From CAZDRI01 sp964508055 (GTDB lineage: Bacteria; Pseudomonadota; Gammaproteobacteria; PS1; Pseudothioglobaceae), in NCBI GenBank assembly GCA_964508055.1, contig CAZDRI010000007.1, positions 1 through 64,000 on the forward strand: a stretch of DNA of 64,000 bases, in the 5' to 3' direction. A program made the position numbers and the translations under genes. The notes beneath the pieces were generated by a model that saw only the letters and a list, made by a program, of their open reading frames with translations, was not told where the DNA came from and did no database searches. How positions within the stretch are numbered: the first letter of the stretch is position 1; every line of letters begins with the position of its first letter. Of the stretch, positions 9,201 to 17,758 are shown in pieces.

Positions 9201-10253
9201 ATGATAAATAAATATGTTAAAAAAACCATTATAGCTTGTTTACTAGCTATGTTATCTGTATCAGTTTTTGCAGCTGCTAGAAACTATATTGATGTTGTTG
9301 GCTCATCAACAGTCTATCCTTTCTCAACTGTTGTTGCTGAGACTTTTGGTAAAAAAACTGGTATGAAAACCCCAAAAATTGAATCCACAGGTTCTGGTGG
9401 TGGTATGAAATTATTCTGTGCAGGAAATGGTATTGATACTCCTGATATTACTAATGCTTCGCGAAGAATGAAAAAAAGCGAACTTAAAAAATGTAGAAAA
9501 AATGGCGTAACTGAAGTGATAGAAGTACAAATAGGCTACGATGGTATTGCTATTGCTAATTCTAAAGCTAGAAATCCTTATAATCTAACTCGTAAAGAGA
9601 TATTTTTAGCTCTTGCTAAAAAAATACCTTCCGGAGTTGAGGGTGAGTTAATTGAAAATCCTCATAAAAATTGGAATGATGTTAATTCATCTTTACCAAA
9701 TAATAAAATTGAAGTTTTAGGTCCTCCTCCAACTTCTGGTACTCGTGATGCTTTTGCTGAACTTGCATTAGAAGGTGGCTGTAAAAAAATCGCTTGGATA
9801 AAAAAACTTAAAAAGAAAAATAAAAAACAATACAAGAGTATTTGTCATTCTGTGCGTGAGGATGGAGCCTATATTGAAGCTGGTGAGAATGATAACTTAA
9901 TCGTAGAAAAATTAAGAGCTAATCCAAATGCATTAGGGATATTTGGCTTTAGTTTCCTTGATCAAAATTCTGACAAGGTCCAAGGCGCTAAAGTTGATGG
10001 GGTAGATATTTCTTTTGAATCTATTGCTGATGGTTCTTATCCTGTATCCCGACCACTATATTTTTATGTGAAAAAGTCTCATGTTGGGAAAATACCTGGT
10101 ATTAAAGAATTTATTAAAGAATTTACTGATGAAGATACTTGGGGTGATGAAGGTTATCTTACCGATAAAGGTTTAATTCCACTATCAACTTCTGAGCGTC
10201 AAAACATGGCTTATTCTGCGAATAATCTAATTCCTCTTAAATCTTTAGATTAA
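9201..10253 (+). CDS. pstS: Periplasmic phosphate-binding protein
   Basis: PstS captures inorganic phosphate in the periplasm and hands it to PstCA. A signal peptide (residues 1-25, ending VFAAA) precedes the mature domain. The phosphate-binding motifs VVGSSTVYPFS, STGSGGGMKLFC and PPTSGTRDAFAE are all present. The 350 residues fit the larger PstS form found in marine proteobacteria. A Pho box precedes it. It is separated from pstC by 471 bp holding hairpins and gene fossils, so pstS may be expressed at a higher level than the rest of the regulon. Confidence 0.96.
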   Translation: MINKYVKKTIIACLLAMLSVSVFAAARNYIDVVGSSTVYPFSTVVAETFGKKTGMKTPKIESTGSGGGMKLFCAGNGIDTPDITNASRRMKKSELKKCRKNGVTEVIEVQIGYDGIAIANSKARNPYNLTRKEIFLALAKKIPSGVEGELIENPHKNWNDVNSSLPNNKIEVLGPPPTSGTRDAFAELALEGGCKKIAWIKKLKKKNKKQYKSICHSVREDGAYIEAGENDNLIVEKLRANPNALGIFGFSFLDQNSDKVQGAKVDGVDISFESIADGSYPVSRPLYFYVKKSHVGKIPGIKEFIKEFTDEDTWGDEGYLTDKGLIPLSTSERQNMAYSANNLIPLKSLD

Positions 10254-10269
10254 TTTCTTATTTATTATT

Positions 10270-10326
10270 AGTGACAAGTATTATAGTGTTTATATTTGTC
10301 ACTACTTAACTTATAAAATTAAGTAG
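10270..10326 (+). terminator. Two consecutive hairpins after pstS
   Basis: The first stem, AGTGACAA (10270) with TTGTCACT (10296-10303), and the second, CTACTTAA (10302) with TTAAGTAG (10319-10326), overlap by two bases. Neither is followed by a good U-run, so they look like partial terminators or mRNA-stabilising structures. Either would let pstS transcript accumulate above pstCAB. The role is inferred. Confidence 0.45.
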
Positions 10327-10349
10327 ATATGCAGACAATTATAGTTAAT

Positions 10350-10391
10350 TTTTGGGCTATTTTTTAATCAAAAACGCTGTATAAGCCCTAG
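10350..10391 (+). repeat. Degenerate duplicate of the pstC 5' end
   Basis: This stretch aligns with codons about 15-29 of pstC (10769-10810). Shared blocks include GGCTATTTTTT, CAAAAACGCTGT and TAAGCC, with small indels and substitutions, so it cannot be translated. It lies on the far side of the PiT fossil from the real pstC start, which suggests a duplication or recombination event at this locus. Confidence 0.6.
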
Positions 10392-10436
10392 GATTTTAAA
10401 AGCACTTTTAGCTTATTAAATTTGGAGGAAATATCA

Positions 10437-10681
10437 ATGGAGCATACTACAATTCACAACATTGAAAAGGCGGGAAGTTTTAACTGTGAATAGCTATTTA
10501 GATTAGGCATAGGGGTATTTATTTTTAATAGGCGTTATGATATATATATATGACAGTAGTGTCTGATGTTGTAAAATATGGCGAAGGGCAAAACACATTA
10601 CTTATTGTTGCAGGCATAATAGGTGGCTACATGGCAATGAATATTGGCGCCATAAACTGGAAACTGGCTGTGTTTATATAA
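10437..10681 (+). pseudogene. PiT-family phosphate permease, N-terminal fossil
   Basis: A GGAGG ribosome site precedes ATG at 10437. The reading begins MEHTTIHNIEKAGSF and breaks at a TAG. It then gives FRLGIGVFIF in the same frame. After an indel in a TATATA tract it continues in a second frame with VVSDVVKYGEG, IVAGIIGGYMAMNIGA and a TAA at 10679. The GGYMA(M/L)NIGA segment is the start of the signature of inorganic phosphate transporters (PiT), normally followed by NDVANN. Only about 80 codons survive. This is a dead low-affinity phosphate permease inside the pst locus. Confidence 0.8.
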
Positions 10682-10724
10682 ACTTATATTTATGAAAAAT
10701 TAGGAAAAATAAATAGAACATAAC

Positions 10725-12095
10725 ATGCATTCAAATATAATTTTTATAATTCTTATCGTCTTAGTATTCTTTGGCTATTTTTTTGGACAAAAACGCTGTG
10801 TAAGCCTAGTATCAAAAAAACGCAAACTAACTTCACTGCCTCAGCATTATGGTTATTTAGTTGTCTTATGGACGGTTATACCAGCTCTTATAGCTTTATT
10901 TTTATGGACTTTATTAGATGATTCAGCAATAGTTTATCTAACTGTAGAACAATTACCTCAACTTAAAAACTTCTCAGAAGCTGAATTGGGTTTATTTATT
11001 AATGAAATTAAAAACCTTGCTAGTAATGGAGGCTTTACCAATGATGAATTAAAGCGTTTAGCTAGTGCAAAATATCTTCATTATTTAAATCTTGGCGAAA
11101 GTATAAAAATTGCAGCTATTATTAGCCTAGCTGTAATTGGGTTATTTGTTGGCTTAAGTATGAGCAAACCTGAGATTAGGGCTCGTAATTTAGTAGAAAA
11201 AACAATATTATGGATCATGCTAGCTTGTGCCACAATTGCTATTTTTACCACAATAGGCATTGTGTTTTCAGTAGTATTTGAATCAATTCAGTTTTTTACT
11301 AAAGTTAATCCTTTTGATTTTATGTTTGGTACTCATTGGAGTCCACAAGAGGCAATTCGTGAAGACCAAGTAGGGGGGTCTGGTAGTTTTGGTGCTATTC
11401 CTTTATTTGTCGGTACTTTATTAATTTCTTTAATTGCTCTTATAATTGCAGTGCCTTTAGGGCTTTTAACGGCAATATATTTATCGGAATATGCCTCAGC
11501 AAAATTTAGAACTTATGTTAAGCCTATATTAGAAATCTTAGCTGGAATACCTACAGTAGTATATGGTTTTTTTGCAGCTCTTACTGTAGCTCCTTTTATC
11601 CGTAATTTAGGAGAAACAATAGGCTTAAATCCATCCTCTGAAAGTGCATTAGCTGCTGGTTTAGTTATGGGAATAATGATTATCCCTTTTGTATCTTCAT
11701 TATCTGATGATGTTATATCAGCAGTACCTTATTCTATGCGTGAAGGTTCATACGGTATGGGTGCAACTAAATCAGAAACCATATTACAAGTGCTTATACC
11801 CGCAGCTTTACCAGGAATTGTTGGAGGAGTATTATTAGCAGCATCTCGAGCAATTGGAGAGACTATGATTGTAGTTATGGCAGCAGGATTAGCTGCAAAT
11901 CTAACTGTAAATCCATTAGAAGCAGTAACAACAGTAACGGTGCAAATTGTGACTTTACTTACAGGCGACCAAGAATTTGATAGCGCTAAAACCTTAGCAG
12001 CATTTGCATTAGGATTAATGTTATTTGTAGTTACTTTAATATTAAATATAATATCACTTTACATAGTTCGCAAGTATCGCGAACAATACGAATAG
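10725..12095 (+). CDS. pstC: Phosphate ABC transporter permease PstC
   Basis: One of the two membrane subunits of the high-affinity phosphate transporter. The long N-terminus (first 100 residues) has two extra membrane segments and is typical of the 450-residue PstC form rather than the E. coli form. The transport domain runs from about residue 220, with LIALIIAVPLGLLTAIYLSE and the coupling-loop region GATKSETILQVLIPAALPGI. No strong ribosome site precedes the ATG. It leads a close-packed run: pstA follows after 7 bp. Confidence 0.95.
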   Translation: MHSNIIFIILIVLVFFGYFFGQKRCVSLVSKKRKLTSLPQHYGYLVVLWTVIPALIALFLWTLLDDSAIVYLTVEQLPQLKNFSEAELGLFINEIKNLASNGGFTNDELKRLASAKYLHYLNLGESIKIAAIISLAVIGLFVGLSMSKPEIRARNLVEKTILWIMLACATIAIFTTIGIVFSVVFESIQFFTKVNPFDFMFGTHWSPQEAIREDQVGGSGSFGAIPLFVGTLLISLIALIIAVPLGLLTAIYLSEYASAKFRTYVKPILEILAGIPTVVYGFFAALTVAPFIRNLGETIGLNPSSESALAAGLVMGIMIIPFVSSLSDDVISAVPYSMREGSYGMGATKSETILQVLIPAALPGIVGGVLLAASRAIGETMIVVMAAGLAANLTVNPLEAVTTVTVQIVTLLTGDQEFDSAKTLAAFALGLMLFVVTLILNIISLYIVRKYREQYE

Positions 12096-12102
12096 AAATA
12101 TA

Positions 12103-13383
12103 ATGACTGAAACTACAAAAATAATTAAAAAAAGTTTGGCAAAAAGATACGCAAAAGAAAAACGTCTTAAATTCTATGGCTTAGCATCTATTACTATAAG
12201 TTTTGTGTTTTTATTTATTTTGTTGGCTAATATAACATATAATGGATTTCCTGCGTTTCAGCAAACTTATATTAATTTAGACATTGAACTTGATACTAGT
12301 GTATTAGGTTTAAAAGATAGACCAACTAAAGAAGAATTATTTAATGCAAATTATTCTAAAATAATTAGCAATGCTTTAAAAAAAATGTTCCCAGATGCTA
12401 AAGGCAGAAAACAAAAACGAGCACTAAAACAATTAGTAAGCAGCGGTGCTCAATATGAACTTCGTGATAAAGTAATAGCTAACCCAGAATTATTAGGAAG
12501 TGTGCAATCATTATGGCTTTTAGCTAAAGATGATGTTGATGTTTTTATGAAGGGTAATATCAATAGAAACATACCAGAAGCTGATAGGAGAATTAAAGAT
12601 TTTCAATTAAGATGGATAGATAAGTTAGTAGCTGATAATCGCTTAGAAAAAAGATTTAATACAGTGTTTTTTACGGCTGGTGATTCTAGAGAGCCAGAGC
12701 AAGCAGGTATTAAAGGGGCATTAGTAGGGTCAATATTAACAATGATAGTAACAATGCTATTATCTTTCCCAATTGGGGTTGCTGCTGCTATTTATTTAGA
12801 GGAATTTGCGCCCAAAAATAACCGCTGGGTTGATTTAATTGAAATTAACATTAATAATTTAGCAGCAGTTCCTTCAATTATCTTTGGATTATTAGGCTTA
12901 GCAGTATTTATTAGTCTTTTTGGTGTGCCGCGTTCAGTGCCATTAGTAGGTGGTTTGGTATTAACACTTATGACCTTACCAACAATTATTATTGCATCTC
13001 GTGCTTCAATAAAATCAGTGCCTCCATCAATTAGGGAAGCGGCATTAGGCGTAGGAGCATCACATATGCAAACTACTTTTCATCATGTGCTACCATATGC
13101 AATGCCTGGAATTTTGACTGGTAGCATTATTGGTATGGCAGGAGCGTTAGGTGAAACTGCGCCATTACTTATGATAGGGATGGTAGCATTTGTTATGGAT
13201 GTACCAGCAAGTATAATAGACCCTTCAACAGTTCTGCCTGTGCAAATTTATTTGTGGAGTGATAGCCCAGAACGAGCATTCACTGAAAGGACTTCAGCAG
13301 CCATTATAATTTTATTAGCTTTTTTAATTTTGATGAATTTAATAGCAATAATAATGCGCAAGAAATTTGAAAAAAAATGGTAA
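12103..13383 (+). CDS. pstA: Phosphate ABC transporter permease PstA
   Basis: The second membrane subunit of the phosphate transporter. One membrane segment near residue 30 is followed by a long soluble loop (about residues 50-195, rich in charged residues), then the permease domain. That domain carries SFPIGVAAAIYLEEFAPKN and the coupling loop REAALGVGASHMQT. The 426-residue length with this inserted loop matches the extended PstA seen with extended PstC. It lies 7 bp after pstC and 9 bp before pstB. Confidence 0.95.
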   Translation: MTETTKIIKKSLAKRYAKEKRLKFYGLASITISFVFLFILLANITYNGFPAFQQTYINLDIELDTSVLGLKDRPTKEELFNANYSKIISNALKKMFPDAKGRKQKRALKQLVSSGAQYELRDKVIANPELLGSVQSLWLLAKDDVDVFMKGNINRNIPEADRRIKDFQLRWIDKLVADNRLEKRFNTVFFTAGDSREPEQAGIKGALVGSILTMIVTMLLSFPIGVAAAIYLEEFAPKNNRWVDLIEININNLAAVPSIIFGLLGLAVFISLFGVPRSVPLVGGLVLTLMTLPTIIIASRASIKSVPPSIREAALGVGASHMQTTFHHVLPYAMPGILTGSIIGMAGALGETAPLLMIGMVAFVMDVPASIIDPSTVLPVQIYLWSDSPERAFTERTSAAIIILLAFLILMNLIAIIMRKKFEKKW

Positions 13384-13392
13384 TAGAATATT

Positions 13393-14223
13393 ATGAGTGA
13401 AAATAAAATTAAACGTGAAGAATTTGATGTTGAACTTGGCAAAACTGTTGGTCAACCTTTTGTAAAAAATCCTATAATATCATCTCGTAATTTGAATGTA
13501 TTTTATGATGAAGAACAAGCCATATTTGATGTTAATCTTGATATAGGTAAAAATCAAATTGTTGCTATGATAGGTCCATCAGGGTGCGGTAAATCAACTT
13601 ATATAAGATGCTTAAATAGAATGAATGACACTATTGATATTTGTAGAGTTGATGGCACTGTAGAATTAGATGGTAAAAACATATATACTAAAAAGCAAGA
13701 CCCTGTTTTACTTAGAGCTAGGGTAGGTATGGTATTTCAAAAACCTAATCCTTTCCCTAAGTCAATTTATGATAATGTTGCTTACGGTGTGCGTTTACAT
13801 GGTTTAGCAAAAAATAAAATAGAATTAGATGAAATTGTGGAAAAAAGCCTAACTCAAGCAGGTCTTTTAAATGAAGTTAAAGATATTATGCATAAACCTG
13901 GAACTGGGCTTTCTGGTGGTCAACAACAAAGATTATGTATAGCGAGAACTATAGCAATAAATCCAGAAGTTATTTTAATGGATGAGCCTACTTCTGCACT
14001 AGACCCTATTTCTACTGCACTTATTGAAGAATTAATGGTAGAATTAAGCAAGGATTATACTATTGCTATTGTAACCCATTCAATGCAACAAGCTGCAAGG
14101 GTATCACACCGCACAGCTTATTTTCATTTAGGATATTTAGTTGAGATAGATGACACTAATAAAGTTTTTACTAACCCAGAACATCAGCTTACTGAGAACT
14201 ATATAACTGGTAGATTTGGCTAA
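13393..14223 (+). CDS. pstB: Phosphate ABC transporter ATP-binding protein
   Basis: PstB is the cytoplasmic ATPase that powers PstCA. The Walker A motif is GPSGCGKSTYIR (near residue 63), the Q-loop is VFQKPNPFPKSIYDNV, the signature is LSGGQQQRLCIAR and Walker B is EVILMDEPTSALDP. KPNPFPKSIYDNVAYG is a strong PstB marker. At 276 residues it is slightly longer than E. coli PstB, with an acidic N-terminal tail. The gene is 15 bp upstream of phoU. Confidence 0.97.
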   Translation: MSENKIKREEFDVELGKTVGQPFVKNPIISSRNLNVFYDEEQAIFDVNLDIGKNQIVAMIGPSGCGKSTYIRCLNRMNDTIDICRVDGTVELDGKNIYTKKQDPVLLRARVGMVFQKPNPFPKSIYDNVAYGVRLHGLAKNKIELDEIVEKSLTQAGLLNEVKDIMHKPGTGLSGGQQQRLCIARTIAINPEVILMDEPTSALDPISTALIEELMVELSKDYTIAIVTHSMQQAARVSHRTAYFHLGYLVEIDDTNKVFTNPEHQLTENYITGRFG

Positions 14224-14238
14224 AAAAAGGATTTATAG

Positions 14239-14949
14239 ATGCAAGAACAACAACATACATTACACCAATACAATGAAGAAATTGAGGATATTAAAAATAG
14301 CATTATTAAAATGGGAAGTTTGGTTGAATCTCAAGTTAAAAATGCTATTAAATCACTTGTAAAAACAAATATGAAACTAGCTTCTGAAGTTACTAATTTT
14401 GATGAAAAAATAAACAAAATGGAAGTAGAAATTGATAATAAATGTACTCAGATTATAGTAAAAAGGCAGCCTGCTGCTGGAGATTTACGCTTAATAGTTA
14501 CTATTATGAAAATTGTTACTGATTTAGAAAGAATTGGTGATGAATCTAAGAATATAGCTGAATATACGGTAAAACTTATAAAAAAAAATGAAGATACCGA
14601 ACTTTATAATGAATTAACTGATTTTGGCAATAAGGTAAGAATAATACTTAGCAATTCCTTAGAAGCATTTACTAGAATGGATTTAACACAAGCAATAAAT
14701 AACATGAATAAATCTACTAAGATTGATGATGAGTTTAATAAAATTTCTCGTATATTAATAACATATATGATGGAAGATAGTAAAAATATCAAAAATATAT
14801 TAAGAGTTACTTGGTGTGCTAGAGCTTTAGATAGAATTGGCTCTCATGCTAACAATTTAAATCAATATATAGTATATTTAATTAAAGGTGATGATGTCCG
14901 TCATATTAGTAATAAAAAAATCACTAAAAGATACATAAATAAAAAATAA
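14239..14949 (+). CDS. phoU: Phosphate signalling regulator PhoU
   Basis: PhoU transmits the state of the PstSCAB transporter to the PhoR kinase and restrains phosphate uptake. Its 236 residues form the usual two three-helix PhoU bundles, each with the metal-binding pattern: KRQPAAGDLRLIVTIMKIVTD and ERIGDESKNIAEY in the first, RVTWCARALDRIGSHANN in the second. It follows pstB as in most proteobacteria and is 8 bp before phoB. Confidence 0.95.
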   Translation: MQEQQHTLHQYNEEIEDIKNSIIKMGSLVESQVKNAIKSLVKTNMKLASEVTNFDEKINKMEVEIDNKCTQIIVKRQPAAGDLRLIVTIMKIVTDLERIGDESKNIAEYTVKLIKKNEDTELYNELTDFGNKVRIILSNSLEAFTRMDLTQAINNMNKSTKIDDEFNKISRILITYMMEDSKNIKNILRVTWCARALDRIGSHANNLNQYIVYLIKGDDVRHISNKKITKRYINKK

Positions 14950-14957
14950 ACCTATCT

Positions 14958-15644
14958 ATGGTTAAAATTTTAATTGTAGAGGATGATAAAGCAATTTTAA
15001 AAATGATGAAATTGTTTTTAGAATTTCACAAATATAAAGTTATAACCGCTAAAACTAAAAAAAAAGCCTTTGAGAAAATCACAGATAAAAATCCAGATTT
15101 GCTTATTATAGATTGGATGTTACCTGATGGTAATGGTATTGATTTAATAAGCAGAGTAAGATTAACTGCTATTTTCAAACAACTACCAATAATTATGTTA
15201 ACTGCTAAATCTAGCACTGAAGACATAATAAAAGGTCTTAAAACTGGTGCTGATGACTATATGGTAAAGCCTATTGAACTCAAAGAACTAAATGCTAGAA
15301 TTATGGCACTACTTAGAAGAACTTATGGTATTAATAAAGGTGCAAAATTAAAGTATGACAATATTACTATCAATCTAAAAAAATGCTCATTAAAAATTAA
15401 TGAAAAATTAATCAAAATTGCTAAAACTGAATTTAAACTACTTTGCTTTTTTATAAAACATAAAGAGCAAATATTTACTAGAAATCAAATATTAAATTCT
15501 GTTTGGGGTCAAAATGCAGTAATAGATGAGCGCACTGTTGATGTTTATATATTAAGACTAAGAAATACCTTAAAGCCATATAATGCCGATAAGTTAATAC
15601 AAAGTATGCATGGTATTGGTTATTTGTTTGACAAAACAAAATAA
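14958..15644 (+). CDS. phoB: Phosphate response regulator PhoB
   Basis: An OmpR-type response regulator of 228 residues. The receiver domain has the acid pocket VEDD, phospho-acceptor Asp52 (IIDWMLPDGNG), and the switch residues LTAKSS and MVKP. The C-terminal winged helix ends VDVYILRLRNTLKPY and GIGYLFD. It is assigned as PhoB because of its place between phoU and phoR. It probably binds the Pho box at 9132-9149 upstream of pstS. Confidence 0.93.
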   Translation: MVKILIVEDDKAILKMMKLFLEFHKYKVITAKTKKKAFEKITDKNPDLLIIDWMLPDGNGIDLISRVRLTAIFKQLPIIMLTAKSSTEDIIKGLKTGADDYMVKPIELKELNARIMALLRRTYGINKGAKLKYDNITINLKKCSLKINEKLIKIAKTEFKLLCFFIKHKEQIFTRNQILNSVWGQNAVIDERTVDVYILRLRNTLKPYNADKLIQSMHGIGYLFDKTK

Positions 15645-15650
15645 ACTGAC

Positions 15651-16919
15651 ATGAAAGTTATTGAAAAACACCATATTGCTATTTTATTAAGCATAATTAT
15701 TATTATATTTTTGCTCACAGGAAAGTGGGTTATAGCTGTTTTGTTGGCTACTATTGGGTATTTATCTTGGGTTTTATATAAAGTAACACAGTTACAACTT
15801 TGGCTTAAAAATGGTGCAGATAAAAAACACATACCTGATAGTCGTGGCATTTGGGAAGATATTATAATAAAAATATTAACAATTAAAAAAGTTAATGATG
15901 ATAGAAAAAAATTAATAAAAACTCTATTAAAAAGATTTAAAAATATTGTAAAAAATCTGCCTTATGCAATTATATTGTTAAATAATAATAGAATTGAATG
16001 GAATAACAAAATAGCAACTAATTTACTAGGTATAAACAAAAAAGACAAAGGCATATTAATTATAAATCTAATTCGTGAGCTAAATTTTGTTAATCTAATA
16101 AATAAAAATAAAAACAATACTATAGAATTTGACTCGCCGCTAACAAGTGAAATTAAACTTGTAGCACAAGCTATAAATATCCATTCAGAATTAAAGCTAA
16201 TAATCGTTAGAGATATTAGTGAAAGAATACATATAAATGAAATGCGTAATAGCTTTATCTCAAATGCATCTCATGAACTTCGCACTCCTCTTACAGTTAT
16301 TAGTGGCTATTTAGAAATAATGAAAAATTCTAAAGAACTACCTAATTCTCTTACTAAAGCAGTTAGCACATCATATAAAAAAGCTGAAAAAATAAACGAT
16401 ATTATTACAGAACTACTTACTTTATCTAAACTTGAATCTACTAATTTAAGTAAAAATGATAATAGTAATATAGATGTGAGCAAAATTATTAATAGTATAT
16501 GTTTAGAATATAAAGAAATAATTAATAAAAATGATATAAATGTTACATCAGACCCTAAGTTAATGCTCATAGGTTGTGAAGACGAAATAGAAAGTTTATG
16601 TAATAATCTTATTTATAATGCAATATTTCATAATAAAGCCAATACTAAAATAGAAATAAAATGGCAGATATTAGCTGATAAAAAAGCATTGTTTAGTGTT
16701 AAAGATTATGGGATAGGAATAGATGAGATTAATATTAAACACTTAACTGAGCGTTTTTATCAAGTAAACAAATCTAAAGAAGGTAGCGGTCTTGGGCTTG
16801 CAATTAGTAAATATATTGCAAAACGCCATAATGCTACCTTACAAATAGAAAGTAAGGTTGATTCTGGCTCTTGTTTTACAGTTATTTTTCCAAAAGAAAG
16901 GGTAAAGCTAATAACTTAA
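15651..16919 (+). CDS. phoR: Phosphate regulon sensor histidine kinase PhoR
   Basis: A membrane sensor kinase of 422 residues. Two adjacent N-terminal membrane segments (about residues 9-47) with almost no periplasmic loop are typical of PhoR, which reads the transporter via PhoU and not an external ligand. A PAS-like segment follows. Phospho-acceptor His208 is in NASHELRTPLTVISGYLE, and the ATPase domain has NLIYNAIFHN, KDYGIGI and GSGLGLAISKYI. It starts 6 bp after phoB and converges on nfuA. Confidence 0.93.
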   Translation: MKVIEKHHIAILLSIIIIIFLLTGKWVIAVLLATIGYLSWVLYKVTQLQLWLKNGADKKHIPDSRGIWEDIIIKILTIKKVNDDRKKLIKTLLKRFKNIVKNLPYAIILLNNNRIEWNNKIATNLLGINKKDKGILIINLIRELNFVNLINKNKNNTIEFDSPLTSEIKLVAQAINIHSELKLIIVRDISERIHINEMRNSFISNASHELRTPLTVISGYLEIMKNSKELPNSLTKAVSTSYKKAEKINDIITELLTLSKLESTNLSKNDNSNIDVSKIINSICLEYKEIINKNDINVTSDPKLMLIGCEDEIESLCNNLIYNAIFHNKANTKIEIKWQILADKKALFSVKDYGIGIDEINIKHLTERFYQVNKSKEGSGLGLAISKYIAKRHNATLQIESKVDSGSCFTVIFPKERVKLIT

Positions 16920-16922
16920 GAG

Positions 16923-16943
16923 TATAAAAAATTAATTTTTATA
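16923..16943. terminator. AT-rich hairpin between convergent phoR and nfuA
   Basis: The perfect stem TATAAAAA (16923-16930) pairs with TTTTTATA (16936-16943) around a 5-base loop. It works in both orientations and sits between the phoR stop and the nfuA stop, overlapping the latter. The stem has no G or C, so termination efficiency is uncertain. Confidence 0.4.
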
Positions 16944-17525
16944 ATATGCGTTTTCTGTTTGAGAGTGGTCAGTTACATCTCTAACCTCTTTAATCTCAGG
17001 GTATTTTGCTTTAAGTTGTGCCTCTACTCCATTTTTAAGAGTAGCTTTAACTGAACTGCATCCTTGACAACCACCACCAAAATTCAACACTACAATCATA
17101 TCATCAGTAACTTCTATAACTTCAGCAAAACCGCCATGAGACGCAAGTTGTGGACTTATTTCATTAGCTACAGTGTAAGCAATTTTATCTTTAATTGGAG
17201 CATCTTCTGCTGGGGGTTTGCCTTTAGCATTTGGGGCTGAAATAGTAAGTCCTTTACCTCCATTGTTATCACTCATTAAAATTTCAGAATCTTTTAAATA
17301 CTCTTGGATATTTTCAGCAATGTATGCACTAAATCCTTCATAATTGTATGATTTATAATCACTGCTTAAATCTTTTGGAATACAAAAATCAAAATTTATT
17401 TTAGTCATAGCTGTACCTGGATTGTCAATTGTTATTTTTAAGCCTAAGTTTTTTTCACTTTGTTGGGCAAATAAATCAGCGATATATTTTTCTGCTTCTT
17501 TTGTTATTTTTATCATTGTTAGCAA
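16932..17525 (-). CDS. nfuA: Iron-sulfur biogenesis protein NfuA
   Basis: NfuA carries [4Fe-4S] clusters to client enzymes. The N-terminal half (residues 4-95) is a degenerate A-type scaffold domain, and the C-terminal Nfu domain (about 110-190) has the cluster-binding CxxC at residues 153-156 in NFGGGCQGCSSVKATLK. The 197-residue length is normal. Two start codons are possible, 17525 or 17516, and no ribosome site clearly decides between them. It stands alone. Clients in this window would include MiaB and ArsS, by inference. Confidence 0.95.
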   Translation of the reverse strand: MLTMIKITKEAEKYIADLFAQQSEKNLGLKITIDNPGTAMTKINFDFCIPKDLSSDYKSYNYEGFSAYIAENIQEYLKDSEILMSDNNGGKGLTISAPNAKGKPPAEDAPIKDKIAYTVANEISPQLASHGGFAEVIEVTDDMIVVLNFGGGCQGCSSVKATLKNGVEAQLKAKYPEIKEVRDVTDHSQTENAYYKN

Positions 17526-17634
17526 TATTAGTAAAAGTTAATATTCTAACTATTTATTTTTATATATGGAAATTAATTTTCTATTTATAGCTTAAGACAA
17601 ACTCATTAGATAGTAAAATGCAGTGGTTTTTTAC

Positions 17635-17757
17635 TATACAATACCATTTTATTAAACAATATTTGGTTGGGGTTTGGGTAAGGATAAAATGGTTAAGTTT
17701 TGTAACATATTGATATAGCTTTCCTTCCCCAAATAAACAACTTAGGTAAAGATTATC
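17635..17757. repeat. Diverged, inverted relative of the 150-bp MITE
   Basis: Read on the minus strand this interval gives ATCTTTACCTAAGTTGTTT, then GGGGAAGG, CTTACCCAAACCCCAACC and AATAAAATGGTATTG. These match successive blocks of the MITE (ATCTTTACCCAAGTTGTTTG, GAGGAAGGGG, CTTCCTCAAACTCCATCC, TTTTGCAATGGTCTT) in the same order and spacing, with many substitutions. The outer end near 17757 is lost against the aroA stop. It fills the nfuA-aroA gap and suggests an older insertion of the same family. Confidence 0.5.
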
Positions 17758-17758
17758 T

